64,000 nucleotides of DNA from UBA1764 sp045642565 (GCA_045642565.1 JAZUJE010000002.1:62001-126000); one strand, 5' to 3'; shown: positions 27,823-34,382, counted from the stretch's first letter. The notes: generated by a model not told the origin, from the letters alone. Made by a program: numbers and translations.

Positions 27823-27900
27823 TAATTTACCCTATCAGTACGCTAAAACGCCTGGACACACTAAGCCAGGATAAATTACCTATATAATTATATCACAAAA
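27823..27900 (-). promoter_or_regulatory. Promoter -10 and structured 5' leader of the RnfC-like gene
   Basis: Minus-strand TATAAT (27885-27890) lies about 100 bases before the start codon. The leader can pair 27823-27832 with 27869-27878 (ten pairs with wobble) or form CCTGG-loop-CCAGG (27851-27870); the two share bases 27869-27870. This could be a small regulatory RNA fold or a protein-binding dyad. It matches no riboswitch consensus I know. Confidence 0.4.
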
Positions 27901-27966
27901 GCCGTTTATACAGCTATTTAGCCACCTATTTGTCTAATATTTTCAGTTGATTTTGAGACTTTTCTG

Positions 27967-28737
27967 TTATTTTAAGCACTGATTTTCAATCGTTTCATAT
28001 ACTGCAACTTTTGAATATTCGCCGTCTTCTGCATCAATAAACAATTCACGTTTGAAACTGATACTCTTTTCTGCAAGGCAAATCTCTAAAATGCAAAGGA
28101 AAATACCTATATCGATACGATTAAAATATGCAACGGCTTTAGCTGGCATAATGCCACGCTTGCCTTCCTTCTTATATCTGAAAACCGTGAGTTTTCCATT
28201 TTCGTTTTTAATAAACCACGGCTGCGTATTGCATGCGCTTGGAGAAAAACGCGCAATTTCGGCAACTCCCATAGTATCACCCTGCCAGATTTCCTCGAGC
28301 GATTTGCGTTTCGCTTTAAACATATCTTTACGAAACAATGCCTGGTTATCAATCTTGCGCACTGCAATCATAATTACATAATCAAGTCCATCCAAAACAG
28401 GGCAATCAGCTTTTCCTATACCAAACCATAATGACCCTATATTGTGATGGACGAGATACAAATCAAGCTGTTCGCCGATATATCCGACATTCATTAAATA
28501 ATTATCTTTTTTCTCACTATAAATCAAAATGCAATATTCGGCATCACGTTTAAAGTTTACTTTGTTTGCCGGAACAATACGAATTGCTGTCTTGATGTCT
28601 GGATATAACTTTTCAAAAGAATCATATGCATTCATAATACCCTTAAGATCTTCGTCGCTTAGTTTGCCCGAGCCGGCATTTTTAAACAAATGAAATGATT
28701 TTCTTTTAAAAATGTCAGAATAAAATTTGTTATCCAT
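27967..28737 (-). CDS. Nitroreductase-fold protein, TM1586 family
   Basis: A 256-residue FMN-binding nitroreductase-like protein of the TM1586 type, in which two half domains are joined in one chain. The FMN/substrate segment ARFSPSACNTQPWFIKN near residue 163 is the clearest signature; FHLFKNAGSGKLSDEDL at the start is the usual N-terminal helix. These proteins are presumed NAD(P)H-dependent reductases with unknown substrates. It has no operon partner: the upstream GNAT gene ends in its own terminator. Confidence 0.82.
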   Translation of the reverse strand: MDNKFYSDIFKRKSFHLFKNAGSGKLSDEDLKGIMNAYDSFEKLYPDIKTAIRIVPANKVNFKRDAEYCILIYSEKKDNYLMNVGYIGEQLDLYLVHHNIGSLWFGIGKADCPVLDGLDYVIMIAVRKIDNQALFRKDMFKAKRKSLEEIWQGDTMGVAEIARFSPSACNTQPWFIKNENGKLTVFRYKKEGKRGIMPAKAVAYFNRIDIGIFLCILEICLAEKSISFKRELFIDAEDGEYSKVAVYETIENQCLK

Positions 28738-28789
28738 TGATTAACCTCAACATATTAAACTTCCTATTAAAATTGTTGTCCTGTCTTAA

Positions 28790-28829
28790 TTAAAAGACAG
28801 TGGAGGCAGTTATTCTGCCACCCACTGCC
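28790..28829 (-). terminator. Rho-independent terminator of the GNAT gene
   Basis: On the minus strand a long stem with one bulge (GGCAGTGG-GTGGCAG against CTGCC-TCCACTGTC, loop AATAA) is followed by TTTTAATT, eight bases after the acetyltransferase stop codon. Confidence 0.8.
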
Positions 28830-28836
28830 CTTGAGT

Positions 28837-29472
28837 TTAGAAAATTTGTCCGTCAAGTACTAACTTTTCTTTTTCAGGAAAGCCTGCTTCGTAAGCTGCG
28901 AATTCCTCTGGGAATTCTTCACAAACAAAATATCCACTTGGGGTACAATACTCGGCCTTGACACCCTTTAAATAACCGGGAATCAATTCCTTGCACAAGA
29001 AAAATGATGCATCTTCGCCTTCCGGAAGACCATGATAACCAATTCCGAAATCAGATGCGAAGCTAAATCCGCTTTTGCCATAGAAGTCTATATTACCTTC
29101 GAACATCACAGCACCATAGCCCAGCTTAGTTGCCTGTTCCAGCGAATAATCTAAAAGTATCTTGCCATAGCCTTTTCTTTTTTCTTCCGGAGCGATGCAA
29201 ATCGGGCCCATAGTCAAAATCGGAATTACTCTGCCATCTTCTGAATTTAAACTTGTCTTTACAAAAATGTTCTGACCAATTAATTTGCCGTCAAGCATCA
29301 TTACAAAATCAAGTTCTTTTACAAAATCAGAATTATCTCTTAGCTTCTTTAAAACAAAATGCTCGAAACAGCCCGGACGATATACATTCCAAAAGCTTTC
29401 TCTTACAAGATTCTCAACTTCTCGATATTCTTCTTTTCTTTCTAAACGAATAGTTATGTTATTTTTATTCAT
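28837..29472 (-). CDS. GNAT-family N-acetyltransferase (YhbS-like)
   Basis: A 211-residue acetyltransferase of the COG3153/YhbS type. The acetyl-CoA loop is GPICIAPEEKRKGYGKILLD (about 91-110) and the following FYGKSGFSFASDFGIGY is typical of the YhbS branch. The C-terminal extension (about 150-211) carries EEFPEEFAAYEAGFPEKEK, common in clostridial members. GGAGGAAAAAG precedes the ATG. Monocistronic. Substrate unknown. Confidence 0.85.
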   Translation of the reverse strand: MNKNNITIRLERKEEYREVENLVRESFWNVYRPGCFEHFVLKKLRDNSDFVKELDFVMMLDGKLIGQNIFVKTSLNSEDGRVIPILTMGPICIAPEEKRKGYGKILLDYSLEQATKLGYGAVMFEGNIDFYGKSGFSFASDFGIGYHGLPEGEDASFFLCKELIPGYLKGVKAEYCTPSGYFVCEEFPEEFAAYEAGFPEKEKLVLDGQIF

Positions 29473-29514
29473 TCTTTTTCCTCCTGAACATTGTTAACAT
29501 CAATTAGCTTTACG

Positions 29515-29551
29515 CCGGGAGGTTTGTTTTGATTATAACGAAACCTCCCGG
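29515..29551. other. Stem-loop without U-tract upstream of the GNAT gene
   Basis: An 11-bp perfect inverted repeat (CCGGGAGGTTT at 29515-29525 with 29541-29551) around a 15-base loop. It lies in the 430-base gap between the GNAT gene and the island. No U-run follows on either strand. It may once have ended the rplM-rpsI transcript before the island was inserted, or it may control the GNAT gene. Confidence 0.45.
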
Positions 29552-29650
29552 TTACGCTACAATCTCCAGTGTGTTGTACTTAATCAAAAAAGCACTCTCC
29601 TTTGTGTATAATTTGTTTTTTGTTTTATTATAACGCGAATTTTGTCTCTT

Positions 29651-29690
29651 TTTGCTTTGTTTCTGAAAGAAATTAACGCTTTGAGAACTG
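29651..29690. repeat. Island attachment-site repeat, distal copy (attR-like)
   Basis: A 40-bp sequence identical to 33325-33364, where it forms the last 18 bases of rpsI and 22 bases of its 3' flank. Flanking bases differ on both sides, so the identity is sharply bounded. This is the pattern left by site-specific integration into the 3' end of a conserved gene, and it defines the far end of a 3.7-kb island. Confidence 0.85.
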
Positions 29691-29776
29691 GTTTCTGAAA
29701 ATTTCCTTCTCAAAACCACAATATATTGTTTTATACATATACATAGCAGCCTATATATTGAAAGACAATTTTTACC

Positions 29777-29796
29777 GTGCGTAGTCGTGCGTAGTT
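29777..29796. repeat. Tandem 10-bp repeat near the island end
   Basis: CGTGCGTAGT occurs twice head-to-tail, about 87 bases inside the distal attachment repeat. Short direct repeats at this distance are typical of arm-type binding sites for a tyrosine integrase; that role here is inference. Confidence 0.5.
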
Positions 29797-29902
29797 TTAA
29801 CAATCCTGACCTTTATGCTCGGACTCTAAATATTCTTTACACACCGGAATCCAGTCATTATCCGTCAAATCTTTAAAAGCTTGTTTTTCTCTTTGTAGTC
29901 AT
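29797..29902 (-). pseudogene. Remnant of a small gene downstream of the PIN toxin
   Basis: After the toxin stop codon an ATG opens MTTKR and soon ends; the neighbouring frame reads on without a start as REKQAFKDLTDND followed by WIPVCKEYLESEHKGQDC and a stop at 29797-29799. A one- or two-base frameshift would join them into a protein of about 35 residues, so this is probably a broken end of a gene cut by the island boundary. The family is not recognised. Confidence 0.4.
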
Positions 29903-29903
29903 A

Positions 29904-30314
29904 CTATTCTTCTCCAATGATATCCAGCATCTCTCTCGGTGTAACTACAAAGCTTTTTATTGGGAAATGTTTCTTATTCCCTGTTATAAGATATGCTTCT
30001 GTAGCACTCCTTGCCGTCATTACAATTTCATAAAACACAACATCGTCAGAATCATTAAACACTTCGGTTGTTTCTGTTCTATCCAAAAAGATTGCTCGTT
30101 TTCCGATACTATCAATTAATTCATCAACAGCATTTTTGTCCAATCCAAATTGGTTTCTGGACAATACATCTCTATATTCAGCAACGATTTCTTCATTCAA
30201 CAAAGGAATAATAGGACCATCCAAAGCTTTTGATACAATAATCCCCGGAATAGATGTACCCTTAAGCATAGATGACACTATTACATTGGTATCGATTACT
30301 GCGTAATAAATCAT
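29904..30314 (-). CDS. PIN-domain toxin of a type II toxin-antitoxin pair
   Basis: A 136-residue PIN-fold ribonuclease of the COG1569 'putative toxin component' family. Metal-binding acids are visible: Asp8 in AVIDTNVIVSSM, Glu in NEEIVAEYRDVL and Asp in DSDDVVFYEIVMTARS, followed by LITGNKKHFP. Such toxins cut RNA and arrest growth when unbound. It overlaps the antitoxin stop by four bases and is cotranscribed with it. In the rpsI island it may stabilise the element. Confidence 0.9.
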   Translation of the reverse strand: MIYYAVIDTNVIVSSMLKGTSIPGIIVSKALDGPIIPLLNEEIVAEYRDVLSRNQFGLDKNAVDELIDSIGKRAIFLDRTETTEVFNDSDDVVFYEIVMTARSATEAYLITGNKKHFPIKSFVVTPREMLDIIGEE

Positions 30315-30619
30315 TTATTCTCCCTACGCTCCCTTCTCTCTTTTCTATACTGGCTTATCTCTGCGTTAATTTCATCCAAAGTCATTTCAGAAACTCCACT
30401 CGCCTTGGCTGAATCATTTAAAGCCTTCATCGCTGCAAGTGCTTTTGCGGGATTGTAAGATTCATCATCCAATACCATACTAAACGGAATACCATTTATC
30501 ATTACAGATCTTTTCATAAACATTCTTAATGCGCTTGATAAATCTATTCCCAGTTTTTCATATACTGAAGAAGCTTGTAGTTTTAAATCATCATCTACCC
30601 TGAATTGAACAATTGCCAT
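30311..30619 (-). CDS. RelB/DinJ-family antitoxin
   Basis: A 102-residue antitoxin with an N-terminal ribbon-helix-helix (MAIVQFRVDDDLKLQASSVYEKLGIDLSSALRMFMKRSV, RelB/DinJ signature) and a charged, flexible C-terminus ending RKERRERRENK that should wrap the PIN toxin. GGAGGG precedes the ATG. Its own promoter overlaps a 20-bp dyad, consistent with autorepression by the toxin-antitoxin complex. Pairing of RelB-type antitoxins with COG1569 PIN toxins is common. Confidence 0.92.
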   Translation of the reverse strand: MAIVQFRVDDDLKLQASSVYEKLGIDLSSALRMFMKRSVMINGIPFSMVLDDESYNPAKALAAMKALNDSAKASGVSEMTLDEINAEISQYRKERRERRENK

Positions 30620-30640
30620 TTGAGTACCCTCCGTTTCTTT

Positions 30641-30678
30641 TGTATTTCAATTGTAATACATCTTCTTTCAAACGTCAA
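30641..30678 (-). promoter_or_regulatory. Toxin-antitoxin promoter with overlapping operator dyad
   Basis: TTGACG (30673-30678), 17-base spacer, TACAAT (30650-30655) on the minus strand. The dyad TGTATT-N-CAATTG-N-AATACA at 30641-30660 covers the -10 hexamer and has only one non-complementary pair, the usual layout for ribbon-helix-helix autorepression. Confidence 0.8.
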
Positions 30679-30720
30679 TTCATTTTTGCCAAAAGTGATT
30701 TATATCGACATTTTACACAC

Positions 30721-30755
30721 AAAAAAGCTGCCTCACTTTGAATGAGTAAGGCAGC
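30721..30755 (-). terminator. Rho-independent terminator of the LytTR-membrane protein operon
   Basis: Eleven-base stem GCTGCCTTACT/AGTGAGGCAGC (one wobble) with a seven-base loop and TTTTTT on the minus strand, about 50 bases after the membrane-protein stop codon. Confidence 0.92.
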
Positions 30756-30806
30756 CCTAATAGCTGTGCAATAAGCAGACTAATTCAGCACCTTGGTTCA
30801 AGGTAG

Positions 30807-31478
30807 CTAATCCAGATTTATTTCCATTGAATCAATTACATTTTCATCAAAATCATCATCTCCCTTAGGGTTATCAGGAACCTCGGAAAACATCTTTGCT
30901 GTAATCACAACGTTTTTGATGCTTTGATTTTTATTGATAACAATGTAATATGTTTTTTCGTATAATTTTGTTGCCATATATGTGGCCTTTGCACCATCTG
31001 CACTATTCAGTGTGGTCTCTATAAAAACGGCTTCGGTTTTTTCATTTCCGTTATGTTGAAGAACTATGACATTATCCGGAAGACTTTGAGCTTTATCGAT
31101 TTTAGAATAGTTTAGCACTTTGAAATTTCCTTCTTCGTATTCAGTGAGCTTATACTCCTGCGGAACGGACACAGAATCATTAAAAGCAGAATATATTGTA
31201 TTGTCATTTTCACCATAAAACATAACATTGTTTTCAGTTGCATCAATCATTGTAGGTTGATTTAATAGCGACATAGAATTGATACCGACTATTGCTATAA
31301 ACTCAACAACAAAAGATAGAATAAGGACGAATATCGGAGAAACCCAGGCTCCTCCGCAGGCCTTTCCATTAAGAACATTTTCGATGTGTTTATTATATAT
31401 GCCCTTATAGACAAACATAACAGCAATCGGAATTAGCAAAATGAAAAACAGAAAAAAAATTGAAATACTAAATAACAT
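30807..31478 (-). CDS. Two-helix membrane protein, candidate partner of the LytTR regulator
   Basis: A 223-residue protein of unknown family. Two hydrophobic helices (about 2-24 and 47-68) flank a short basic loop (YKGIYNKHIENVLNGKACGG), followed by an external acidic domain of about 150 residues ending EVPDNPKGDDDFDEN. It follows the LytTR gene by 13 bases and shares its terminator. The pair resembles LytTR regulatory systems (HdrRM/BrsRM of streptococci), in which a membrane protein restrains its LytTR regulator; the sequence itself is not recognisably HdrM or DUF3021. Confidence 0.6.
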   Translation of the reverse strand: MLFSISIFFLFFILLIPIAVMFVYKGIYNKHIENVLNGKACGGAWVSPIFVLILSFVVEFIAIVGINSMSLLNQPTMIDATENNVMFYGENDNTIYSAFNDSVSVPQEYKLTEYEEGNFKVLNYSKIDKAQSLPDNVIVLQHNGNEKTEAVFIETTLNSADGAKATYMATKLYEKTYYIVINKNQSIKNVVITAKMFSEVPDNPKGDDDFDENVIDSMEINLD

Positions 31479-31491
31479 ATATATAATCCCC

Positions 31492-31932
31492 CTAAATTTT
31501 CATTTTTTCCTTAAACAAGTAGTAGTATGATCTTGTCACATCGAGTTTATCGCCAGAAGTTAATTCAAGGATAAACTTCTGGAAGAGCGAGACTTCTATA
31601 CGTTTTATGCATTTTAAAGAAACAATTACAGAATTGCTAATTCTTAAAAAGTCATCCTGATCTAAATCCGCTTCATATTGTTTTAATCTGGTCGTTGAAT
31701 TATAAACTTTGGCACTCGTGTGTACTAATATATCGTGACCAAGGCTTTCAATATACATAACATCTGAAATCGGAATAAACATTTCTTTCCCATCAAAGCT
31801 GACGGACAGGAAACGCCCTTTGTCCGCTTTTTTTGAAAGAACATATTCCGATTCAGGATCGTGCATAATTCCTCTTTCATTCAATTTCTTGATAAGCACA
31901 TCGTCTTTATCAAGTTTTATATTGATCTTCAT
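31492..31932 (-). CDS. Stand-alone LytTR DNA-binding regulator
   Basis: A 146-residue protein consisting of a short N-terminal part and a LytTR domain (from about residue 45): ISDVMYIESLGHDILVHTS, FLRISNSVIVSLKCIKRIE and the ending YYYLFKEKMKI are the family landmarks. It lacks a response-regulator receiver domain. The open frame runs back to 32001, but GAAGGAG precedes the ATG at 31932 and a promoter lies inside the upstream part, so the shorter form is chosen. Its downstream membrane partner probably controls it. Confidence 0.88.
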   Translation of the reverse strand: MKINIKLDKDDVLIKKLNERGIMHDPESEYVLSKKADKGRFLSVSFDGKEMFIPISDVMYIESLGHDILVHTSAKVYNSTTRLKQYEADLDQDDFLRISNSVIVSLKCIKRIEVSLFQKFILELTSGDKLDVTRSYYYLFKEKMKI

Positions 31933-31976
31933 AAAAGCTCCTTCATATTTTGGACTATTTACCAATTGACATATTG

Positions 31977-32005
31977 AATATATCTGAAAACGATAATCCA
32001 TACAA
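31977..32005 (-). promoter_or_regulatory. Promoter of the LytTR operon
   Basis: TTGTAT (32000-32005), 17-base spacer and TATATT (31977-31982) on the minus strand, about 45 bases before the chosen LytTR start. Its position excludes translation from the earlier in-frame ATG at 32001. Confidence 0.65.
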
Positions 32006-32068
32006 GTGCCTGCGAATACATTGCATTAAATATGGAGTAACTTACATAAACGCTGCTCCAAAATGAAT

Positions 32069-32099
32069 AAAAAAAGAAACCACCCAATCGGATGATTTC
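32069..32099 (-). terminator. Terminator inside the island, near-copy of the rpsI terminator
   Basis: Minus strand GAAATCATCC-GATT-GGGTGGTTTC followed by seven T. It differs from the terminator beside rpsI at only a few bases, and the sequence just before it also resembles the attachment repeat in degraded form. It ends the MerR/dinD-remnant transcript. Confidence 0.88.
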
Positions 32100-32227
32100 T
32101 CTTTTTGTTTTTTGAAAGTTGCAAAATCACACGCATTGCCTGAAGCTTGATATTTCAATACTTATTCCCATTTTAAGCTCAACCAGCTTTTTGTAAAATG
32201 TGTGGCAATGTGTGATTCTGTTCCTGT

Positions 32228-32442
32228 TTATTGTTCATCCTGCTTCTCCAAAAGTTTTTGTTCTTTTTCAATTTGTTTTATGCTTTAAAATACGTTTGCC
32301 CAAGAGCAATTACGTCTTTGCGAGAATCGCCATTCATCACTATTAAATAGCAAGCGTATCTGGAGAGTTTTATGTCTTTAATTTCACGTTGTGCATCAGA
32401 ACCGATGGCAACCATTTTGCGAACCTCCGCAAAATGGTCATC
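32228..32442 (-). pseudogene. dinD-like gene fragment (frameshifted)
   Basis: Within the otherwise empty 490-base gap the minus strand encodes DDHFAEVRKMVAIGSDAQRE and then IKDIKLSRYACYLIVMNGD followed by SRKDVIALGQTYFKA and a stop at 32278-32280; after a frame change KQIEKEQKLLEKQDEQ continues to a stop at 32228-32230. The RYACYLI-NGD-ALGQTYF pattern is that of the central part of DinD/BRO-like proteins. No start codon or N-terminal domain is present, so this is a broken gene. DinD-type genes are common on integrative elements. Confidence 0.7.
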
Positions 32443-32489
32443 TATGCTCAATGTTGCATTTGTTCAAACAATCTTTTCGAACTTAGCCT

Positions 32490-33224
32490 TTACTCTGCAT
32501 TATTACAATAGATTTCTATCGCGTTTGCTATAAAGGTCGCTGTGCCTTCCCCACCATATGAATCGATATTCATTGTAAATTCTCCGCCACCTGAGTACAT
32601 TTTCCCTAATCCACGCAAAATCTGATTTGTACAAGTATAAAAGTTGTCCGTAATATATTCCTGTATTCTTTTTACAAGCCTCTGTACATCATCGGCTGCC
32701 GGATCCATATTCTTTATTTCTCCGGCTTCTTTAAATAGAAGCATAAATCTATCTGCTATGATTCTCTCGTCTTCTTCTGTTCTGTTTTTCTGCTTTTCTT
32801 CCATCTCCTTGTATTCAGATGTATTACCGTATAATTCTTTTGCCTGTCTGGAATATTCGTCCAGTTTGCTTCTATCAAAAGCTTTAAAATCCATATGTTT
32901 CCCTCCCAATAATTTTATTCCAAGTGCAAAGTTCATCAAGTTCTCAATATGCTCCTTCTTAAGCCTAAGCATCTCTATTTGTTGTTCTAAGGCTTTGCTG
33001 CTATCAAAATCAGGCCTATCAATAATTGACTTAATGTCTTTCAGTGGAAACTCCAATTCCCTGAAAAGCATTATCTGCTGCAGGCGTTTTAGATTTTCTT
33101 CATCATACAATCTGTAACCTGTATCAAGAACGCTCGCAGGATGAAGCAAACCTATTTCGTCATAATAATGCAGGGTGCGTACGCTTACTCCTGTCAGTTT
33201 ACTTACTTCATTTACTGTCATCAT
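32490..33224 (-). CDS. MerR-family regulator with TipAS-type ligand domain
   Basis: A 244-residue regulator. Residues 1-75 form the MerR winged helix (VNEVSKLTGVSVRTLHYYDE, LLHPASVLDTGYRLYDEENL), 76-105 the dimer coiled coil and 110-244 an all-helical TipAS-like drug-binding domain (YTCTNQILRGLGKMYSGGGEF). TipAS proteins bind thiopeptides or other compounds and activate transcription. The start may be the second Met at 33221. Last gene of the island toward rpsI; no adjacent transporter is visible, so it may control only itself or a distant target. Confidence 0.9.
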   Translation of the reverse strand: MMTVNEVSKLTGVSVRTLHYYDEIGLLHPASVLDTGYRLYDEENLKRLQQIMLFRELEFPLKDIKSIIDRPDFDSSKALEQQIEMLRLKKEHIENLMNFALGIKLLGGKHMDFKAFDRSKLDEYSRQAKELYGNTSEYKEMEEKQKNRTEEDERIIADRFMLLFKEAGEIKNMDPAADDVQRLVKRIQEYITDNFYTCTNQILRGLGKMYSGGGEFTMNIDSYGGEGTATFIANAIEIYCNNAE

Positions 33225-33246
33225 TACACTAACCTCCTGTACAGCA

Positions 33247-33277
33247 ATAGTAAACTATGACGCAGCGTCAGAGTCAA
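33247..33277 (-). promoter_or_regulatory. MerR-type promoter with 19-bp spacer and central operator
   Basis: TTGACT (33272-33277) and TACTAT (33247-33252) are separated by 19 bases, and the perfect dyad TGACGC-T-GCGTCA (33258-33270) sits in the spacer. An overlong spacer holding the operator is the hallmark of MerR-activated promoters. AGGAGG then precedes the start codon. Confidence 0.88.
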
Positions 33278-33290
33278 GAGGCCATACACG

Positions 33291-33320
33291 AAAAAAGAAA
33301 CCACCCAACTGGATGGTTTC
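33291..33320 (-). terminator. Terminator of the rplM-rpsI operon, lying on the island side of the junction
   Basis: Minus strand GAAACCATCC-AGTT-GGGTGGTTTC followed by TTTTTT, starting four bases beyond the attachment repeat. Because it is inside the island boundary, the element seems to bring its own terminator for the gene it enters. Confidence 0.92.
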
Positions 33321-33324
33321 TTTG

Positions 33325-33364
33325 TTTGCTTTGTTTCTGAAAGAAATTAACGCTTTGAGAACTG
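33325..33364. repeat. Island attachment-site repeat at the rpsI 3' end (attL-like)
   Basis: Forty bases identical to 29651-29690. Bases 33347-33364 encode the last five residues and stop codon of ribosomal protein S9 (QFSKR-stop), so integration leaves the gene product unchanged. Confidence 0.85.
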
Positions 33365-33742
33365 TGATGCTCTACGAGCTTTCTTGAGACCGTATTTCTT
33401 TCTTTCCTTCATACGTGGGTCTCTTGTTAAGTAGCCTGCTGCTTTAAGAGCTGGTCTGTTTTCAGCATCTGCAACGCAGAGTGCTCTTGCAATACCATGT
33501 CTTAATGCACCGCTCTGCCCTGTTGTGCCGCCGCCTGCAACTCTTGCAATAACGTCGAATTTTGCTTCTGAACCAACAAGTACGAGAGGTCTCTTAACTT
33601 CCTGTTTTAAAAGATCGAGTCCGCCGAAATATTCATCAAGGCTCTTTCCGTTTACTGTTACTTCACCTTTGCCAGGGATTAATCTTACTCTGGCGATTGA
33701 AGACTTTCTTCTGCCTGTAGCGGCATACTGTAATTTAGCCAT
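33347..33742 (-). CDS. rpsI: 30S ribosomal protein S9
   Basis: A 131-residue S9. YAATGRRKSSIARVRLIPGKG at the start, GGGTTGQSGALRHGIARAL in the middle and the basic C-terminus GLKKARRASQFSKR, whose final Lys-Arg reaches the P-site tRNA, are all canonical. It is 18 bases downstream of rplM in the conserved L13-S9 operon. The last codons are part of the attachment repeat, and its transcript now ends in a terminator supplied by the island. Confidence 0.98.
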   Translation of the reverse strand: MAKLQYAATGRRKSSIARVRLIPGKGEVTVNGKSLDEYFGGLDLLKQEVKRPLVLVGSEAKFDVIARVAGGGTTGQSGALRHGIARALCVADAENRPALKAAGYLTRDPRMKERKKYGLKKARRASQFSKR

Positions 33743-33759
33743 TTCTTATTCTCCCTTCA

Positions 33760-34188
33760 CTAGAAATTCCATACTTCAGGTTTTTGTGCTTCGTGCTTAT
33801 GATCTGTACCAGCATAAACCTTAAGTTTCTTATACATCTGACGACCGATAGGTCCCTTTGGAAGCATATCCTTTACTGCATGGCGGATAACTTCTTCCGG
33901 CTTCTTTGCTATCATTTCGTTGAATGTTGTTTCTCTCATTCCACCTGGATAACCAGAGTAGTGTTGATAGATTTTCTTTTCGCCCTTCTTACCTGTTACC
34001 TGTACCTTCTCAGCATTGATTACGATTACATAATCACCTGTGTCGATATAAGGTGTGAAGATTGGCTTTTTCTTACCTCTGAGAATTGAAGCTGCCTCGC
34101 TGCAAAGACGACCAAGTGTCTTTCCCTCTGCATCAAGGATATACCATTTTCTTTCAATTTCAGAAGGCTTAGCAATGTAACTTGACAT
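33760..34188 (-). CDS. rplM: 50S ribosomal protein L13
   Basis: A 142-residue L13 with the usual WYILDAEGKTLGRLCSEAAS, LRGKKKPIFTPYIDTGDYV, QHYSGYPGGM and HAVKDMLPKGPIGRQMYKKLKVY motifs. First gene of the L13-S9 operon. GGAGGT precedes the ATG. A consensus promoter and a leader of about 190 bases lie upstream, a layout in which L13 is known to control its own messenger in other Firmicutes. Confidence 0.98.
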   Translation of the reverse strand: MSSYIAKPSEIERKWYILDAEGKTLGRLCSEAASILRGKKKPIFTPYIDTGDYVIVINAEKVQVTGKKGEKKIYQHYSGYPGGMRETTFNEMIAKKPEEVIRHAVKDMLPKGPIGRQMYKKLKVYAGTDHKHEAQKPEVWNF

Positions 34189-34382
34189 GTTTTACCTCCT
34201 ATGTCTACTCTGTTGGATATTCCCAACATTTTCGGCGCCTACTTACTTGGGACCAAATAACATATTGGATTGCTGTGCAATCTTGTGTTTTCTGGCGGAG
34301 CAAGTTTTTCAGCACTGCTTCGATAAGCTCAGCTTCCGGGCCGCAGCCCTTCCACTTTTGTTAAATGAGCGCAAAAACGCGC
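34189..34382 (-). promoter_or_regulatory. Long 5' leader of rplM-rpsI, possible L13 autoregulatory leader
   Basis: About 190 untranslated bases. Near the gene they can form TGTTGG-loop-CCAACA (about 34207-34224) and GGATTGC-TGT-GCAATC. Firmicutes often carry an L13 leader RNA here; the match to that family was judged by position and fold only, not by alignment. Confidence 0.5.

Larger units (their letters stand above)
29691..33324. mobile_element. Small genomic island integrated at the 3' end of rpsI (no visible integrase)
   Basis: About 3.6 kb bounded by the 40-bp direct repeats. Contents are a PIN toxin and RelB antitoxin, a LytTR regulator with membrane partner, a broken dinD-like gene, a MerR-TipAS regulator and two near-identical terminators. 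All genes point the same way as rpsI. No integrase, excisionase, relaxase or replication gene is intact, so it looks like a mobilised or decayed integrative element. Integration at ribosomal-protein gene 3' ends, including rpsI, is known for integrative elements of Firmicutes. Confidence 0.78.

Noticed and set aside
29552..29803. Minus-strand open frame of 83 codons between the GNAT gene and the island
   Set aside because: It runs straight through the 40-bp attachment repeat, has no ribosome site, and its only notable segment is that repeat read in a different frame from rpsI.
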